Positions 41,513 to 56,559 of a stretch of 64,000 nucleotides of DNA are shown here, piece by piece. The notes beneath the pieces were generated by a model. That model saw only the letters and a list, made by a program, of their open reading frames with translations. It had not been told where the DNA came from and made no database searches. Each line of letters begins with the position of its first letter. Within the stretch, counting starts at the first letter, position 1. The position numbers were made by a program, and so were the translations under genes. This DNA is from Chamaecrista fasciculata (taxonomy: Eukaryota > Streptophyta > Magnoliopsida > Fabales > Fabaceae), in assembly GCA_003254925.1 (NCBI GenBank), contig QANZ01039552.1:77596-141595 (forward strand), read 5' to 3'.

Positions 41513-42528
41513 CTTTATACATACACATATACAATAGTTAATAGTTAAGAGGTGTCCTCACCTCACTATATAATATTACAATTTTTTGAACCACTTTTAA
41601 CTAAATTTATTAAAGCACCAAATACATAATTTAAAATGTTGCAAACAACCCCTTGCCAATCCTAACATAAACTGATAAAAGAATGATAAGATAAAATGCA
41701 CCGACAGAAATTTCCCAGTTCATGGGAATTCACAATATAACACAAATAAACTGTATTTTCTTTTTCCTCTGACGAAAAAGAAAATGAAGCATTCAGAAAC
41801 CAAGCAGTAAATCACACTCCCCACACCTAAAAGAATAAGCTTCTCAATCTGACTGTGAAATCAGACATAGGCAACGAAGTTTTTCTCCTGGAAAGCTTCG
41901 CATCGCACCCAACAGATTATGCTCAGTGTCTCCTTTTAAGATGATTTCCTTTACAACATTGAAAAATGAAAGTCAATAAAAAATTCATAAGTGGGATACA
42001 GAAACCAATCTTTGTACTTAACCTTAAGCATTTATCCAGAAGCCACAGAATCATTTGTGTTGTTCATATTAGAGGGTCAATGAATGGCATGATTTATGAA
42101 CTGTGAGTTAATTCAAATTACTCTTGTTAAAAATATAATTTGGCTCGACTCATTATTAAAGGAATGATCTTGAGCAATACATGAAGCTTGTTTGGTGACA
42201 CAACAGCTCTGTTATGAAGGAAAATATTGTATTATTTTTCTTCATATAATAGATTAATAGAATAACAGATGTAGAATAAACACAGAAGACCACAATATGC
42301 TTTCATAATTTAGAGGACTAAATTTGAAAACTCTTTTGCTCTAACTAGGTGGTGGTGGTATGGTCTAATTAACAACATTCAGAAACCATAAACAAGTCAA
42401 GGATGGGTATTTTCAAAGGGAATTTAAGTTCTTTGACATACTCAGAGACTAGTTCTGTTAATGATTTCATTCATTTTAGTTTAATGTTTCTTATTCTTTT
42501 GGAAACCCCCTAGCCAGCGTAGGTTGTC
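40762..42528. other. Spacer with a (CT)n microsatellite
   Basis: No gene. A pure (CT)n run of about 49 bases lies at 41461-41509. The part from about 41700 up to 42528 may include the 3' UTR of the next minus-strand gene. Confidence 0.5.
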
Positions 42529-43815
42529 TCACCTTGAATTATCTGTGGCCGCATGACGCCCCTGCAGGAAATCGAAAAGTCCACAGCAACTACTCCAATG
42601 AGTGTAGTGCTGCCGTTGATCAGCAGATAAATTGGTCTGCTACACATAATAAGATATGATGAGAAGAGAATAACACTAAAATTTTAAAAAATCTCAGGTA
42701 TAATCTCAAGGATCATTATGTGGCATTTAATACATCATATGTGTTAGTTGCTTAATTACCTGAGTATCAGTGCTTCTGGGTGCTTCAATCATCTCCTCCT
42801 GAACATTGGTTTCAACATCTTGAACACTTTCCAAAGGTTGTGAGGATTCATTAGCATCATATTGTTGTTCCTTAGATGATTCTTGAACAAGTAGTGATGA
42901 TGATTCCCCATCTTTCTCTTCTTCAGCTTGCAACTTTGGTTCTTCAATACCCTTTTGTATAACTACTGATTCTTCAGTCACATCTGCTTCCAGAATAGTT
43001 GTCTCCTCTTCCACATCTGTTGGAGGCGCAGAAAACTCAACATCCTTTATCAATGATTCAATTTTCTCCTCTTCAAAAGCCAATTTGGTTTCAACATCCT
43101 CGGATAGTGTTTCAACTGCTTCAGTTTCTCTTGAATCCTCAGTGTTTGCTAATCCTGAAGGAACCTCATTATTTATCTCTTTTTCCTCAACCCCATCACC
43201 ATCATAATCAGTCTTTTCTGGGATTACCAGATTCTCCTTCAGAAGCTCAAGATCCTCTTTTGCTTCCTGCTCTACTGTCACTGATTCAACAAGAACATTT
43301 GAATCTTCACCTCCTGGGGTTTCAGTTTCTGCTCCACCAGATTCAACAATGGATTTGAGCTCTTCTTGCTCATCAATAACAATCACCTTATCTTCACTCT
43401 GAGATTCTTCTTCCACTTTCTGGGTCTCCTGCAAGTCTAAAGATCCCTCCATTTGGTTGTTATGACTTGCAGAGACAGAGACAGAAGGAGAAAACCCGTT
43501 TTTCTTCTTACAGCCTTTATCCTCTTCAACTACCAAACATACACACTTCTTCTCACTATTGGATCTCAAAGAATCATTATTATTATTACTATCATCCCCA
43601 CAACGCCCATTTTGGTCTCTCAGGATATTTTTTGGACAGCCGTTTCCTAAAGGGACAGTGAGAAACCAAAATTAAAAAATAATAATAGACCCATCAAATT
43701 AAAGACGTAAGTAGATGAAGAATTAATAATTACCATTGAATTGAAAAGGAGAAGAATGGTGGTTGAAATGCTTTGGTTTCTTGGATTGTCTGTTTGATTT
43801 CTTTTTTGAAGGCAT
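42529..43815 (-). CDS. Glu-rich protein of unknown function
   Basis: Exons 43815-43734, 43646-42760 and 42636-42529 total 1077 nt, 358 residues. The N-terminus is short, basic and disordered (MPSKKKSNRQSKKPKHFNHH). Residues about 60-320 are acidic and low-complexity, rich in E, S, V and T. The C-terminus carries a compact conserved-looking motif, HWSSCCGLFDFLQGR, encoded by its own last exon. I recall similar WxxCCGLFxxL tails in uncharacterised plant proteins but know no function. Joining the third exon is supported by phase and by the motif; without it the protein would end a few residues after the second exon in intron sequence. Likely an intrinsically disordered protein; compartment unknown. 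Confidence 0.75.
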
Positions 43816-44639
43816 TGCTAGCTGACTGGTTGGTGATGGTGACTATAAGAATGGTAGATGCAGGAATATATAATGTAAATAGATAGATTGATACCTTTGG
43901 AATCGATTGATTGAATTGTTGTTTTTGCTTTGCTTTGCTTTGAGTATGTCTCACTATCAATCTATCTGTGTGTGTTTCTGCAATGTGCATATGTCTTGTC
44001 TCGCTTTATTATATTTACATGCAAAAAAGTGGAAAGTGCTTTCTTTCACTCAGTTCAAATTGAAACGCCCTTGGAGGGAAACGCTACCAGTAACAGTAAG
44101 CGTTAAGAAACAAAAATAATTATTTTCAACACAACAAAATTTTATTTTACTTTATTTTTGTCCTCCTCTCATTTTAATTTTGAAAAATTTACCCCTTTTT
44201 TCCCTAACTCTTTTTTTTTTTTAATCTCTTTCTTAGTTTCAAGAGTTTTATGCCTCCCAGGCCAAAAAAAGAAGAGAGTTTTATCACTCTGCCTTCAACG
44301 TTTGGACAAACCGTCAGAAAAACATGTGGAAAGTTAGAAAGAATAAAGTTTCTTTTTGCTTTTTTTTAATGGTTTAAACTTTAAAATGTCTCAAGAATGT
44401 CCTTTTTTTTTTTCTTTCCCATTTGCTTTTGTTGATATGTAATATAACTTCATTGTCCAAATCAATTATACGATTTTTTTTACGAAAATTATAGCGATGT
44501 TTAAACCATAAGATGATTTTATTTATTTTGAAACCAAAAGATAATTTTACTTTTTTGAAACTTTTCTTTAGGTTGACAAAAATATTAATTAGTCATAAAA
44601 TAAAATAAAGAGTAAATTAACAAAAATATAACTGATAAG
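43816..44639. other. Promoter side of the Glu-rich gene
   Basis: AT-rich with T-runs; no gene or clear repeat seen. Confidence 0.45.
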
Positions 44640-45095
44640 CCTCTTAAGTATTACTCTAGGAGGCCACGTCAGCAAACTAAGTGCCAAGACCATTGCTTTG
44701 ACTTAATCAATGTGTTACTCACATTTTAGGAAGCCACGTAGTGCATATCTGCTTTTATTTTGTTCTGTTATTAATTCTTATCATGTTCTGTTGTTAGTTG
44801 CTGATTTTATTCCTAGAAATTAGGCATGTTACCGTTAGCTTCTTTTCTGTTGCACTTTCTTTGCATTTCAGTTCTGATCATGAGTCTATTATAAATACCT
44901 CTAGGATTAGGGTAGAAGGCATCATTTTGAATATCTTGTATTGGAGCTTTGTCCACTCTACGGACTAGTTTATTGGAGGTATATTTTAGATTCTGGAAGT
45001 TACCTACTGTTACTTCTCTCCAAACACCTTTCTTTATTTTCTGCTCTTGTATATTCAGTGGGTTGTATCAATAACATAGTACCCATGCTTATTTG
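44640..45095 (+). mobile_element. LTR-like fossil (tentative), upstream of the L1-domain gene
   Basis: The stretch resembles a plant Copia LTR by eye: a TATAAATACC promoter word at about 44891, a TTTCTTTATTTTCTGC 3' part and a CAATAAC end region. No second LTR and no coding domain are seen, so it would be a solo LTR or fragment. It ends just before the 5' UTR of the next gene. Confidence 0.3.
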
Positions 45096-45218
45096 TCCAA
45101 AAAAAAAAAATCATCACCTTCTTCTACTTTTTTCTGTAAACTGTAAACCCTTTTGGTCAAAAAAAAAAAAAAAACTGTAAACCCTAAAGTCACAGCTCCA
45201 AAACCCTAGTGTTCATTC

Positions 45219-46133
45219 ATGGCTGTGACAAAGCAAGCATCCGCACCATTTACAACCATCGAACGCGTTGATTCGAAAACCGTCGAAAAAGCGGTGAATT
45301 CCCTCTTGAAATGGAGAAACTCCAATTCAGAAGACGCGAAGCCCAAGCTGTTCGATCACGAAAATGAGTTCTTCTACCTCATTCTAACCCTCAAGAAAAT
45401 CCCCCAAAAGGATCACGTTAATCCGCACAAAATCCTTCTTCCACATTCTCTTCTTTCCGAATTCTCCGAGCTCTGTTTAATCATCGACGATAGACCCAAG
45501 TCGAATCTCACCAAGGACGACGCGCTGAAGAAGATCAAATCGGAGAACATTCCCGTCTCGCAAGTCATAAAACTCTCGAATCTCAAGTCCGATTATCGTT
45601 CTTTCGAGGCCCAGCGGAAGCTGTGCGATTCTTACAACATGTTTTTCGCGGACAAGAGGGTGATTCCGCTGTTGCCGAGGCTGTTGGGAAGGCAATTTTT
45701 CAAGAAGAAGAAGATTCCGGTGGCGTTGGATTTGATGCATAAGAATTGGAAAGAGCAGATTGAGAAGGCGTGTTCTTCGGCATTGTTGTTTTTGGGAACG
45801 GGTACGTGTAGTGTGGTGAAAGTAGCCAAAGTGTCGATGGAAAAGGATGAGATTGTTGAGAATGTGGTTGCTGCTATAAATGGTATCTCAGAGATTGTGC
45901 CTAAGAAGTGGGAAAATGTTAGGTCGCTTCATTTGAAGTTGTTGGAGTCACTTGCATTGCCCATTTATCAGACAGTTCCAGATATGAAGTTGAAGATTGA
46001 GGGAATTATGGACAAGGACAATGGGGTGATGAAGAAGGTGCAAGAAAATAAGAAGGATCAGAAACAGAAAGAGAGCAAGAAGAAGGGGAAGATTCATGAG
46101 ATCAGGTACATGGATTCTAAGATTGGCAACTAG
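45219..46133 (+). CDS. Ribosomal-L1-domain protein (RSL1D1/Utp30-like), shortened tail
   Basis: Intronless, 304 residues. The first 35 residues lead into an L1-type fold spanning about 40-255: FYLILTLKKIPQKDHVNPHK, SELCLIIDDRP, KKIKSENIPVSQVIKL, DKRVIPLLPRLLGRQFF, CSSALLFLGTGTCSVVKVAK and KKWENVRSLHLKL. A Lys-rich C-terminus follows. Animal RSL1D1 and yeast Utp30 relatives are nucleolar and act in ribosome assembly (established); the plant protein probably does likewise. The stop after YMDSKIGN lies inside the usual acidic/basic tail: the frame stays open for about 28 more codons (LNEGDNLNSELDEMGS...), then stops again, which looks like eroded tail sequence. The catalytic-like L1 core is intact. 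Confidence 0.82.
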   Translation: MAVTKQASAPFTTIERVDSKTVEKAVNSLLKWRNSNSEDAKPKLFDHENEFFYLILTLKKIPQKDHVNPHKILLPHSLLSEFSELCLIIDDRPKSNLTKDDALKKIKSENIPVSQVIKLSNLKSDYRSFEAQRKLCDSYNMFFADKRVIPLLPRLLGRQFFKKKKIPVALDLMHKNWKEQIEKACSSALLFLGTGTCSVVKVAKVSMEKDEIVENVVAAINGISEIVPKKWENVRSLHLKLLESLALPIYQTVPDMKLKIEGIMDKDNGVMKKVQENKKDQKQKESKKKGKIHEIRYMDSKIGN

Positions 46134-47303
46134 CTCAATGAAGGAGATAATTTAAATAGTGAGCTTGATGAAATGGGTAGTAAAGTGTTGGTGGATAAAA
46201 AGAAAAGGAACGCAAATTAAATGCTTATTGACGCTCTGGTTGATTTGAGTAGCGTGAAACAATTGAAGAAGCTATATGGGGACCAGAATGAAGATGGAGT
46301 CAAAGGAAGGAAAGATAGTTTTTCTATGCTATAGCAATGAAGGAAGAAGAGACTGATAGAAAGAAGAAAAGTGGACTAAGGTAGAGATATAAGATATACT
46401 AACTGATTTACATGGCTTATACAGCATGAGGCATGGCCAAAATTTAGAAATTTTGTTTTAGTTCTGATTATAATGTATTTTGGGTCAATTTCATGTTGAT
46501 TTATACAGTTCATTACATATTGGTACTAAAAGTCATCCTAGAAATGGGAAGAATTATGTGGATGCTTCACCTTGACGTGATAAGAAAGAAAATGATGCTA
46601 TCTAATTACATATCTTTTTTGTGGATTTTTCTTTACTTTCGCGTTATCCTCTGTGTCAACTTTGTTTCTACCTCGTTTTCATTTCATCTTGTTTCCTCGA
46701 CGATGGTATTGTACTTTACAACACTGCATGATATTGCTGAGATTTTAATACCCAGCAAAATTGTTTTACTCCAAGCTTACATCATAATCATATCCTTGGA
46801 ATCACCTCTATGCATTAGTCATATGTAGCATCTAGCTACTTGCAATGTTCAAAATCTATAAAAGTTGATCATGCAGGCTTGGAAAAATTGGAAGGGAGGA
46901 CAAAATAAAAAATTGCAGACCCCATGTTGATTTATGATTATTCAAGATATAAGATTATGAGATGCGTCTATATATATATATATAGCTAGGGTTACTCTGT
47001 GTTGAAGAAAAGAAAATGAAGCTGACAGACTAACCATGGCGTCCATTGTATGAATGCTAGGCAGCTAGTCCCTCACTGTAACTCAAAAACAATATATTGA
47101 GAATCTGCATGCATTTTTGTACGTCTATAAATTAGCTATAGGCGAATCTGTTGAAGGGTTTGATGAATACTTTATTTTAAGAAGTTTTCTACAAACTGGC
47201 TGGCAAATAAAGAAACAGAAAAGCATTTTTACAGAATGAATGAATGAGTTAGAATGGTGTCCCTATGTGTATTACGTAGTGTTTTTGTTATGTTATAGAT
47301 GTG
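46134..47303. other. Relic tail of the L1 gene, then spacer
   Basis: 46134-46350 still looks coding-derived (Lys/Asp-rich in the L1-gene frame, with stops). Beyond that there is AT-rich spacer with no recognised gene; the open frame at 46493-46828 has no domain. Confidence 0.45.
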
Positions 47304-48418
47304 CTATTCAGATAGTTGATTGGATTTGCGGCATTCCCATGGAAGACCATGAGCATAACGCCTGAAGTCATGGCAATAGTCATAAACAATCCATTTCTTT
47401 TGGATTTCTAGCATCTTGTTCCTGGCGTCGGCATCAATATCGTTCGATTGTTTGTTAACATCGAAGCCGCGACAATCCGGCTCCGGCGTGATGGTGCAGG
47501 CATTGGCCGTGAAGTTCCTGAAAGAGGCGACGAAAGGTGCATTGGACATGTCGATCTTCACTTGACCCCATCTTGTTGCCCATGTGTCTCCATTCCACAG
47601 AGTGCTGAATACTCTCATGGATTGCCTTGTTGGAAACTTCACGCCTAAATCTTTCCTGTTCTTCATCACTCTCACAGGTATGTTATCCACAAAGATTCTG
47701 CATGCATATGCATATATATATGTATACATCACAAATTCATCCAAACCATATATGTATGTATATCTATGCTTCATGACTTAGACACTTACATTATACGTTC
47801 AGAGGTCCAATCAATAGAATATGTGTGGAAGTCTTGTGTGGGATCAAACCAGAGGTAGAATTGCATCTCTCGACCACCTTCTCCATATGAGAATATATTT
47901 GTTGACATCAGGTAAGGATCTCCAGACAAGTTTCCTAAGAACTCTATGTCTATTTCATCATGGTGTGGTCCCTCTGAACTTAACTGTAAGTTATGTATAT
48001 AAGTAAGAAATCACATGCATGCACAAGCAAATTTATCAACAAATTCAATTAACAACATCATTAATCTCAAACTATTTATGCATACATAAAATGCAGTGAC
48101 TGTGCCTGCAGAATTTCCAGGGACAAGTTTGATTTGCATGTCGAATCTTCCGAACAAATACTCGCTTTTGGAAATGATGCCTGACCCAGAATACTCGTCT
48201 AGTGTAAGGTACAAGCTTTTGCCTTCATCTTCCATCTTCACTCGATTTTCTCCAAAAAGAATGTCAAATTCTTCTCCGAAATTCCCACTCTCAACACTTC
48301 TTGTGCTGAAGGTAAATGTTAGGAACACACAAAGTACAAGAACGATATTGGAACTATGACCATATTTACCATATGATGTTGAAGAAGAGAAAAAAGAAGA
48401 AGAAACCATTTTGATCAT
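47304..48418 (-). CDS. XTH: Xyloglucan endotransglucosylase/hydrolase (GH16)
   Basis: Exons 48418-48086, 47983-47790 and 47697-47304 total 921 nt, 306 residues. An N-terminal hydrophobic segment ([14 protein letters not shown]) fits a secretion signal. The catalytic motif is [10 protein letters not shown], directly followed by the conserved N-glycosylation site NLSG. Other family marks: [61 protein letters not shown] and a C-terminal Cys-bearing XET domain ([18 protein letters not shown]). These enzymes cut and rejoin xyloglucan in the cell wall. The nucleophile and acid/base glutamates are present, so it is probably active. Two starts are possible (48418 MIKM or 48409 MVSS), differing by three residues. 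The subgroup cannot be settled by eye. Confidence 0.9.
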
Positions 48419-49801
48419 TCAATCCAATTATTTTGGGATATTTTCAATGGAGAGGGATGAAGGATTTAAAATGCTTGTAGTTGCATTCACAGCAAGATTA
48501 TTGTAACAACATTGTGGTAAGATGAATAATGCTATAGATCCATATTGATGTGAGCTTGTCAAAAGCTGTCGTGATAACTGCATGCCTTGGATTTAAGCAC
48601 TATAATGATAATTGCGCTCACTAACTGAATTCAAAACCTCAAACAATTTCTTTTTTTTCTTTGTTGAATATTTGGAAAGAGAAAGGAAGAAACAAGAGTG
48701 ACAAGGATAATCCAATTGAATCAATGGTAAGAATGATTTTAGGAAGTTATTATACAGTTTCCTTTTTCGGAATTTGAGATTTGACAAAAGTCAAGTGGCT
48801 CAAAATAGGTTACTTGTTAATAATAGGAATACCAAAAATATATGTAAAAATAGGTTTTTTTTTTTTAATTAAAAGGGTATTTGATTTTGGATGATTTACC
48901 AAGCATGAGTAATTAATTGGACATAGCTATAAAAACCACCACAATGAGAAAAGATTTTAGATATTCATGTGTAATTTAAATTATTTTATTGTATATTTAA
49001 TAATACAAATCCTTTATATACAAGCGTAATTCAAACATTCATGTGCCAAAATGTATGCATAGTTTCTATTTTTTAAGAAATTTAGAAATACCAAAATTAG
49101 TTGTTCAAAACCAATATTTTATAAATATATCAAATCAAACCAAACCAAATTGATTTTGTTTGGTTTAGTTATTGGTTTCATATGACAATAAACCCAACCA
49201 AATGTTAATACAAACATTATATGTATTAAATTAAAATCAAATGTATAATGCTACTAGTGATACTCTTTCGATCAACAGACTAATATATTTCCCTAATGAA
49301 AAAGTCAACCTCAAGAGAAGAATGTGTATGCATGGTAATAAACAAAACTATTATTACAGATCACAAGGAGTTGTGTTGTAGGAGGCAAACATTTATTGTG
49401 TGTTGCACTGTTTGTTCTTGATTTTCTTGATTTGTATCTTTCCAAGATATGGTTTTATATTATTATAATTAATCTGTCATGTGACTTCATTAATTAAAAA
49501 TGCACTCATTGTAAGCTGTTTCAATGCCTCTCTCTCTCTCTTTGTATAAATGGAACGGCACTAATTAATTTAGCTGGAGATCTGTTTCTTCTGAAATGGG
49601 TTAGTCTCACTTCAACTTGCCAGATATATAGCTTCAGAATGAACTCAATTTACAGCAGTTTCAAAACCGACAGTAGTGAACAGTATCATTTTTAATTTAA
49701 AATCTTCATATATACTCCTTTTTCCAACGTAACACCCTTTCTAAGCAACAGTAGATAAAATAAAATATAATAAATCTTTCATGAAATTGAGATCATCTAT
49801 A
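48419..49801. other. Spacer upstream of XTH
   Basis: AT-rich; no gene, RNA or repeat ends recognised until the Helitron. Confidence 0.5.
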
Positions 49802-50198
49802 TCTATACTATATTATATGGCTCCACCCCTTATGGTTGGTTGGTCAAAAATAGTGAATTAAAAAATTAAAAAAGAAAAAAAAATCACCACTCTCTCTCCC
49901 ACTCACTCCCCCAACTTCTTTAAAAAAATAAATGAATTAAAAAAATGCAAAAAATAATTAAAAATTAAAAAAATGTCACCACTATCTCTCTCCACTCACT
50001 CTCCCATATGAGGAATTTCAAATTGGTCCTAAATATTTTATTTATTTTAGATGAGTCTTACATATTTGTATAATTTCTCAAATTGGTCCCAAACTTACTC
50101 TTTTATCACTATAAAAATTTAATATAATCTTCAACTTTAAATCAATTCAAACGTTACATACATATTGGCGTGCCCGTTAGGGCACGCCAAGCCCCTAG
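49802..50198 (+). mobile_element. Non-autonomous Helitron, 397 bp
   Basis: It begins TCTATACTATATTATA after an A (49801) and ends CTAG before a T (50199), so it sits in an A|T target without duplication. Ten bases before the end is a perfect 9-bp hairpin GGCGTGCCC / GGGCACGCC (50167-50175 and 50180-50188) with a GTTA loop. These are the defining Helitron termini. No Rep/helicase frame is present. Confidence 0.9.
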
Positions 50199-50409
50199 TA
50201 TATATATATGTATTAGCCGGCCATTTATATGTTAACAGTTGTCTTTATACTCAAGTGGTGGCAGGTTTATTTCACCAAAATACTCTTAATTTTGAAATAC
50301 AACATGCTAAATATGAAATCATTAAAGTAATGAACTGATGAAATGAATGCTAACTTTATTTTCTGTGTTGATTGGAAGAATTAATACAAGTTAATGAATC
50401 ATAATCATA

Positions 50410-52771
<2,362 letters not shown>

Positions 52772-52816
52772 ATATTTTGGTTTGCTTTGGATTTGTGAAG
52801 AGGGTATGTGTTGATT

Positions 52817-52830
52817 GCATATATTTATAG
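52817..52830 (-). promoter_or_regulatory. TATA box of the CYP718 gene
   Basis: CTATAAATATATGC on the minus strand, about 46 bases before the ATG at 52771. That spacing would put the transcription start only about 15-20 nt before this ATG. Confidence 0.5.
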
Positions 52831-55800
52831 GAAGGAAATGTCAAACACAATTGATTGTTATTACAAGGTCAATGTTGTTAAAGTGTGTCACAAACCGTCC
52901 TTATGAATAAAAAAATAATATAGAAGGAGATAGTGAAGTTGACTATAAGGAAAAAAAGAATGGTTTAACAATGAACATGGGATTGTGCTTGTGCAGGATT
53001 CTTCTCATTAACTAACAGGTTCATTGTCCCAAGAAAATCACACGTAATCATCATAGTGTACCTGAAAAATTCCTTGCCAAAATAAATATATAGGCTGCGG
53101 ATCCTCGTGAGTCAATCCAAAGATTTTTTTAAGTAGACCTATATAATTTTATGAAAATTAAATCAATTCAATAAATATATGCTAAAAATGTTTTTTTTAA
53201 TGAAAAAATGCTCTAGTTAATCTTTGTATATGAGTTGATTAATTAACAGATTGTTAAGTAATAAATATCAATTAGGACATTAGGTCTACCTTTGATGATG
53301 ATAAATATAGGAGAAAAATTCCTGAAAAAAAGAATGTTATTATAGAAGTTTTTGAGTTAATTAAAAGACAGACAATGTATAAAACAATTCATTCATGAAT
53401 ATAATATATGTGTGAGAATCTAAATTTTCTTTTTTTATACGTTGGTGTGGCACTATATTCATATATACAGACATTGTATAAAACATTTCATTCATGAATA
53501 TAATATATATGGGAGAATCTAAATTTTCTTTTTTTATACATTGGTGTGGCACTATATATTCATATATACTTAAGAAATTTTGAAGTGGTATGATTAAGGA
53601 TAGAGCTAGAGAGCTTAATTTTAAAGTGTCCCAAAATCCCAAAAAATCTGGTGAAGTCTCATTTTTCTAAGGGGACTTGAAACCGCCCTTATTGCTGGTC
53701 TCACATATAAATTGGTCATTAATATTATTAATCCATGCAGCAACAGGTCATGATGAAGAAGATGAACAAGATCATCCTTGTTTATTACCTTAATCTCATT
53801 TCAGAATACACATATATAAATATAATTCTCTCTAATCATCATCATGTTGGGAAGCAGGATTTGTGGATCTACACCATGCAATATATGCTTTTGAATATAT
53901 ATGTCTATAGATAAATTAATAAGTATATAATAGGACAGAATTAATGTTGATTTTTGTTTTTTTTTAAAAAAAAATTATAAGAATTGTTTAAAACCCATGA
54001 ATTTAATTTGAGACATAGACGAACTAGCTACCTTGGTCTTGTTAATTAATTAGACAATTTGTGCCTTTGCCTTCTTATTAAATTCTTCAATTAATTCAAT
54101 TTCAACGTGTCCTTCCCTTTTAGTTCTATCCACTTGTCTTGCTTCCTCTCATTTTTATCTTTCTTTTGACTGGCCAACTATATTCCTTCAATGACTATCA
54201 ATTATATAATTAAATACTACCAACCCACTTCATATATACAAATCATTTAATTCTTTTAATTATATAACACTAAGACACAGTATACAAATGAGATACAAAG
54301 AATACAAATAGATATTAAGACAATATTAATTGATGTTTAACTTTAACCAATCTTCCCTTCAATGTTTTACAGTAACAAATTAAAGAGTCTTCTAGTCACA
54401 CCACTGATAAGGGAAATTTTTGGATAATGATTATAAATAGAGAAAACAAAAAAGAAAAAGACTTTCTATAAAATAAATAAAGAGTATGAAAGAAATAAAA
54501 GACGTGTCCTCGTACCATGTTGATATAGTCCAATAATTGGAGGCATAATTATCTACTTAAATATGAATATGATGGTGATCTGAGTCAAATTTTAAATTTC
54601 TCAGATACAAATGTCAAGTTCGCAAGTCCTAATCTACAAAAGCCAAAAAAAGTATACCCAAACAAATATTATCTTTAGAAGTAATCAATCTTCTTCAGCC
54701 TAAATGTGACACCTCAGAATGATTAAATTGTTCTGACCAAACAAAAAAAGATTGATTAAATTGTAGAGCAAGTATGTATGGAGCTGCATGCTAATGTGAG
54801 TTTTCGTTTACACCAATTAAAATATCTTTCTAAACAGAATTTAGTAATAAAGGAGATAATTATACATACAGCACTGCTTCTTTAATCTTTATATGCAGCC
54901 ATTTACATTACTAATTGAAGATTAAAATGTATAAAATTTTTACTGAACTTTAATTGTTGTATAAAAAATTTTAAAAGTGGCGAAAAACCTGGTAAATTTT
55001 TTTTATTTTTGTGTATATAACTCTTTTTGTTAAATTTTTCATTAAAAAAATCAAGAAATGTTTAACTGTTTCACTATTGTTAATTATAGCAATAGTTATT
55101 TTTAATTTTTGAATCAGTCTAAAATGCAACAAACATAAAATCTGGAAGAATTTTGTACAGTTTAACCCTGATCAGATTCAAAAGCTCCTCTGTTTCTGTC
55201 TGTGCCACATGCATGCAAGTAAAACCAAGTCAATGGAAGGTTTGACAGATTAAATAGAGTGTCCCAACACATTACACAACAACACAATGAAAGTGAAGAG
55301 TGACACCAAATTTTGGTACACTTAATTATTCAGAATTCACTCATCCCCACAACATTTTTGTGCAGTCTCACCTACTTCCTGTCAATTTCATTTATTTCCA
55401 AATAATAATAACTTACTCACCACAATCACATTTCCAACTCCCATTTCTTGCTTTGGGACCCTCTTCTCCTTTGTTTTTCCATTTCTCACTCCTCACATGT
55501 TAATGCCTTTCTCCTTTAACTTCTTATGTGAACAACCTTTATAGCAATATTTATCTGCAACATGTTCTTTGCATATACTTGGGACTTGCCATTTGAAAAT
55601 AATATGCTGCCCACTTCCCTTTTCATGTAGGTAGCTATAAGCACTTTATTATTCTTATTATTGTAATGAAGAAGAAAAAGGTGATGATATTTCAACACTA
55701 CAAATTAAGGTGCCATTAGCATACATAGGAGTTTTTTTTAACCCCCTCATTGATGGCTGGTATATATAATCTCTTTAACAATAAGAAAATCCAAACTAGC

Positions 55801-56559
55801 ATAGCATGCATGTATGACTACTAGCCCCTTAACCCTTCTCATTTGCTGAGTGAGTTGGCTCACATTGACATATTAATATATCATATTTAAAATTCTCATG
55901 CAGAACATAACCACTTTTCATAATCATAGGAAACATCAAACTTGTGTTATGAAAATAAACAAAGCCAAAACTTAAAAAGATGAGAGATCTGGTATTATAT
56001 ATATCCTATGCTTCCTATTACATTGGACTTAGATGCCTCTTCCAACCAAAAATACTATTGTAAAAACGAGGGTGTACCAAACAGTTCCTAAGATTCAACT
56101 ATGGTAAAGTGTATGTGGGCAAGATTTTTTACTGTGGCCAACTATGTATATTCAAAGCCAGCAAGATGATATTTCTGCTGTCACTTGCTGATGTACTGAT
56201 ATTTGTAATAGATTTTTATAAAAATATGAAGAAATAAGATTTAAAGAAGAAAGAAGAGAAAGATGTTTATAATACTACTAGCTCTTCTATATCTATTTAT
56301 TAATCTTAGTGTTTCCATGTCTATTATGTAGATCAACGGTAGCTGTTTGCGAAGTGGCATATCATGGATACTGATAATGCTTTCCTAGGGCACAGATCCA
56401 TCTCACATCTTAACATTAGATTTTGATCTATAATTTGACAACCCCAAGATGAATCTAATGGTAAGAAAGAACTTGATAGAACTAGTGGAACTCAAGTTTT
56501 GTGCATTTAAGCTATTTTAAAAAAATCAAGCATCATTGCAGGAAGTAGTAAATAATGAG
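52831..56559. other. Long spacer, mostly unrecognised
   Basis: AT-rich DNA between the divergent CYP718 and PDF1 genes. Apart from the tandem repeat at 53369-53566 I see no gene, RNA or transposon ends. Open frames here lack domains. The last kilobase is probably the PDF1 promoter. Confidence 0.45.
53369..53566. repeat. Two-copy tandem duplication, period ~99 bp
   Basis: CAGACAATGTATAAAAC at 53369 recurs as CAGACATTGTATAAAAC at 53468, and both units continue through CATTCATGAATATAATATAT and TTGGTGTGGCACTATAT. Only a few differences separate the copies. Confidence 0.88.

Noticed and set aside
45219-46133. L1-domain gene as a processed retrocopy
   Set aside because: No poly-A tail or target duplication was seen. 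As I recall, Arabidopsis homologues near the related blocks are also intronless, so lack of introns is probably ancestral.
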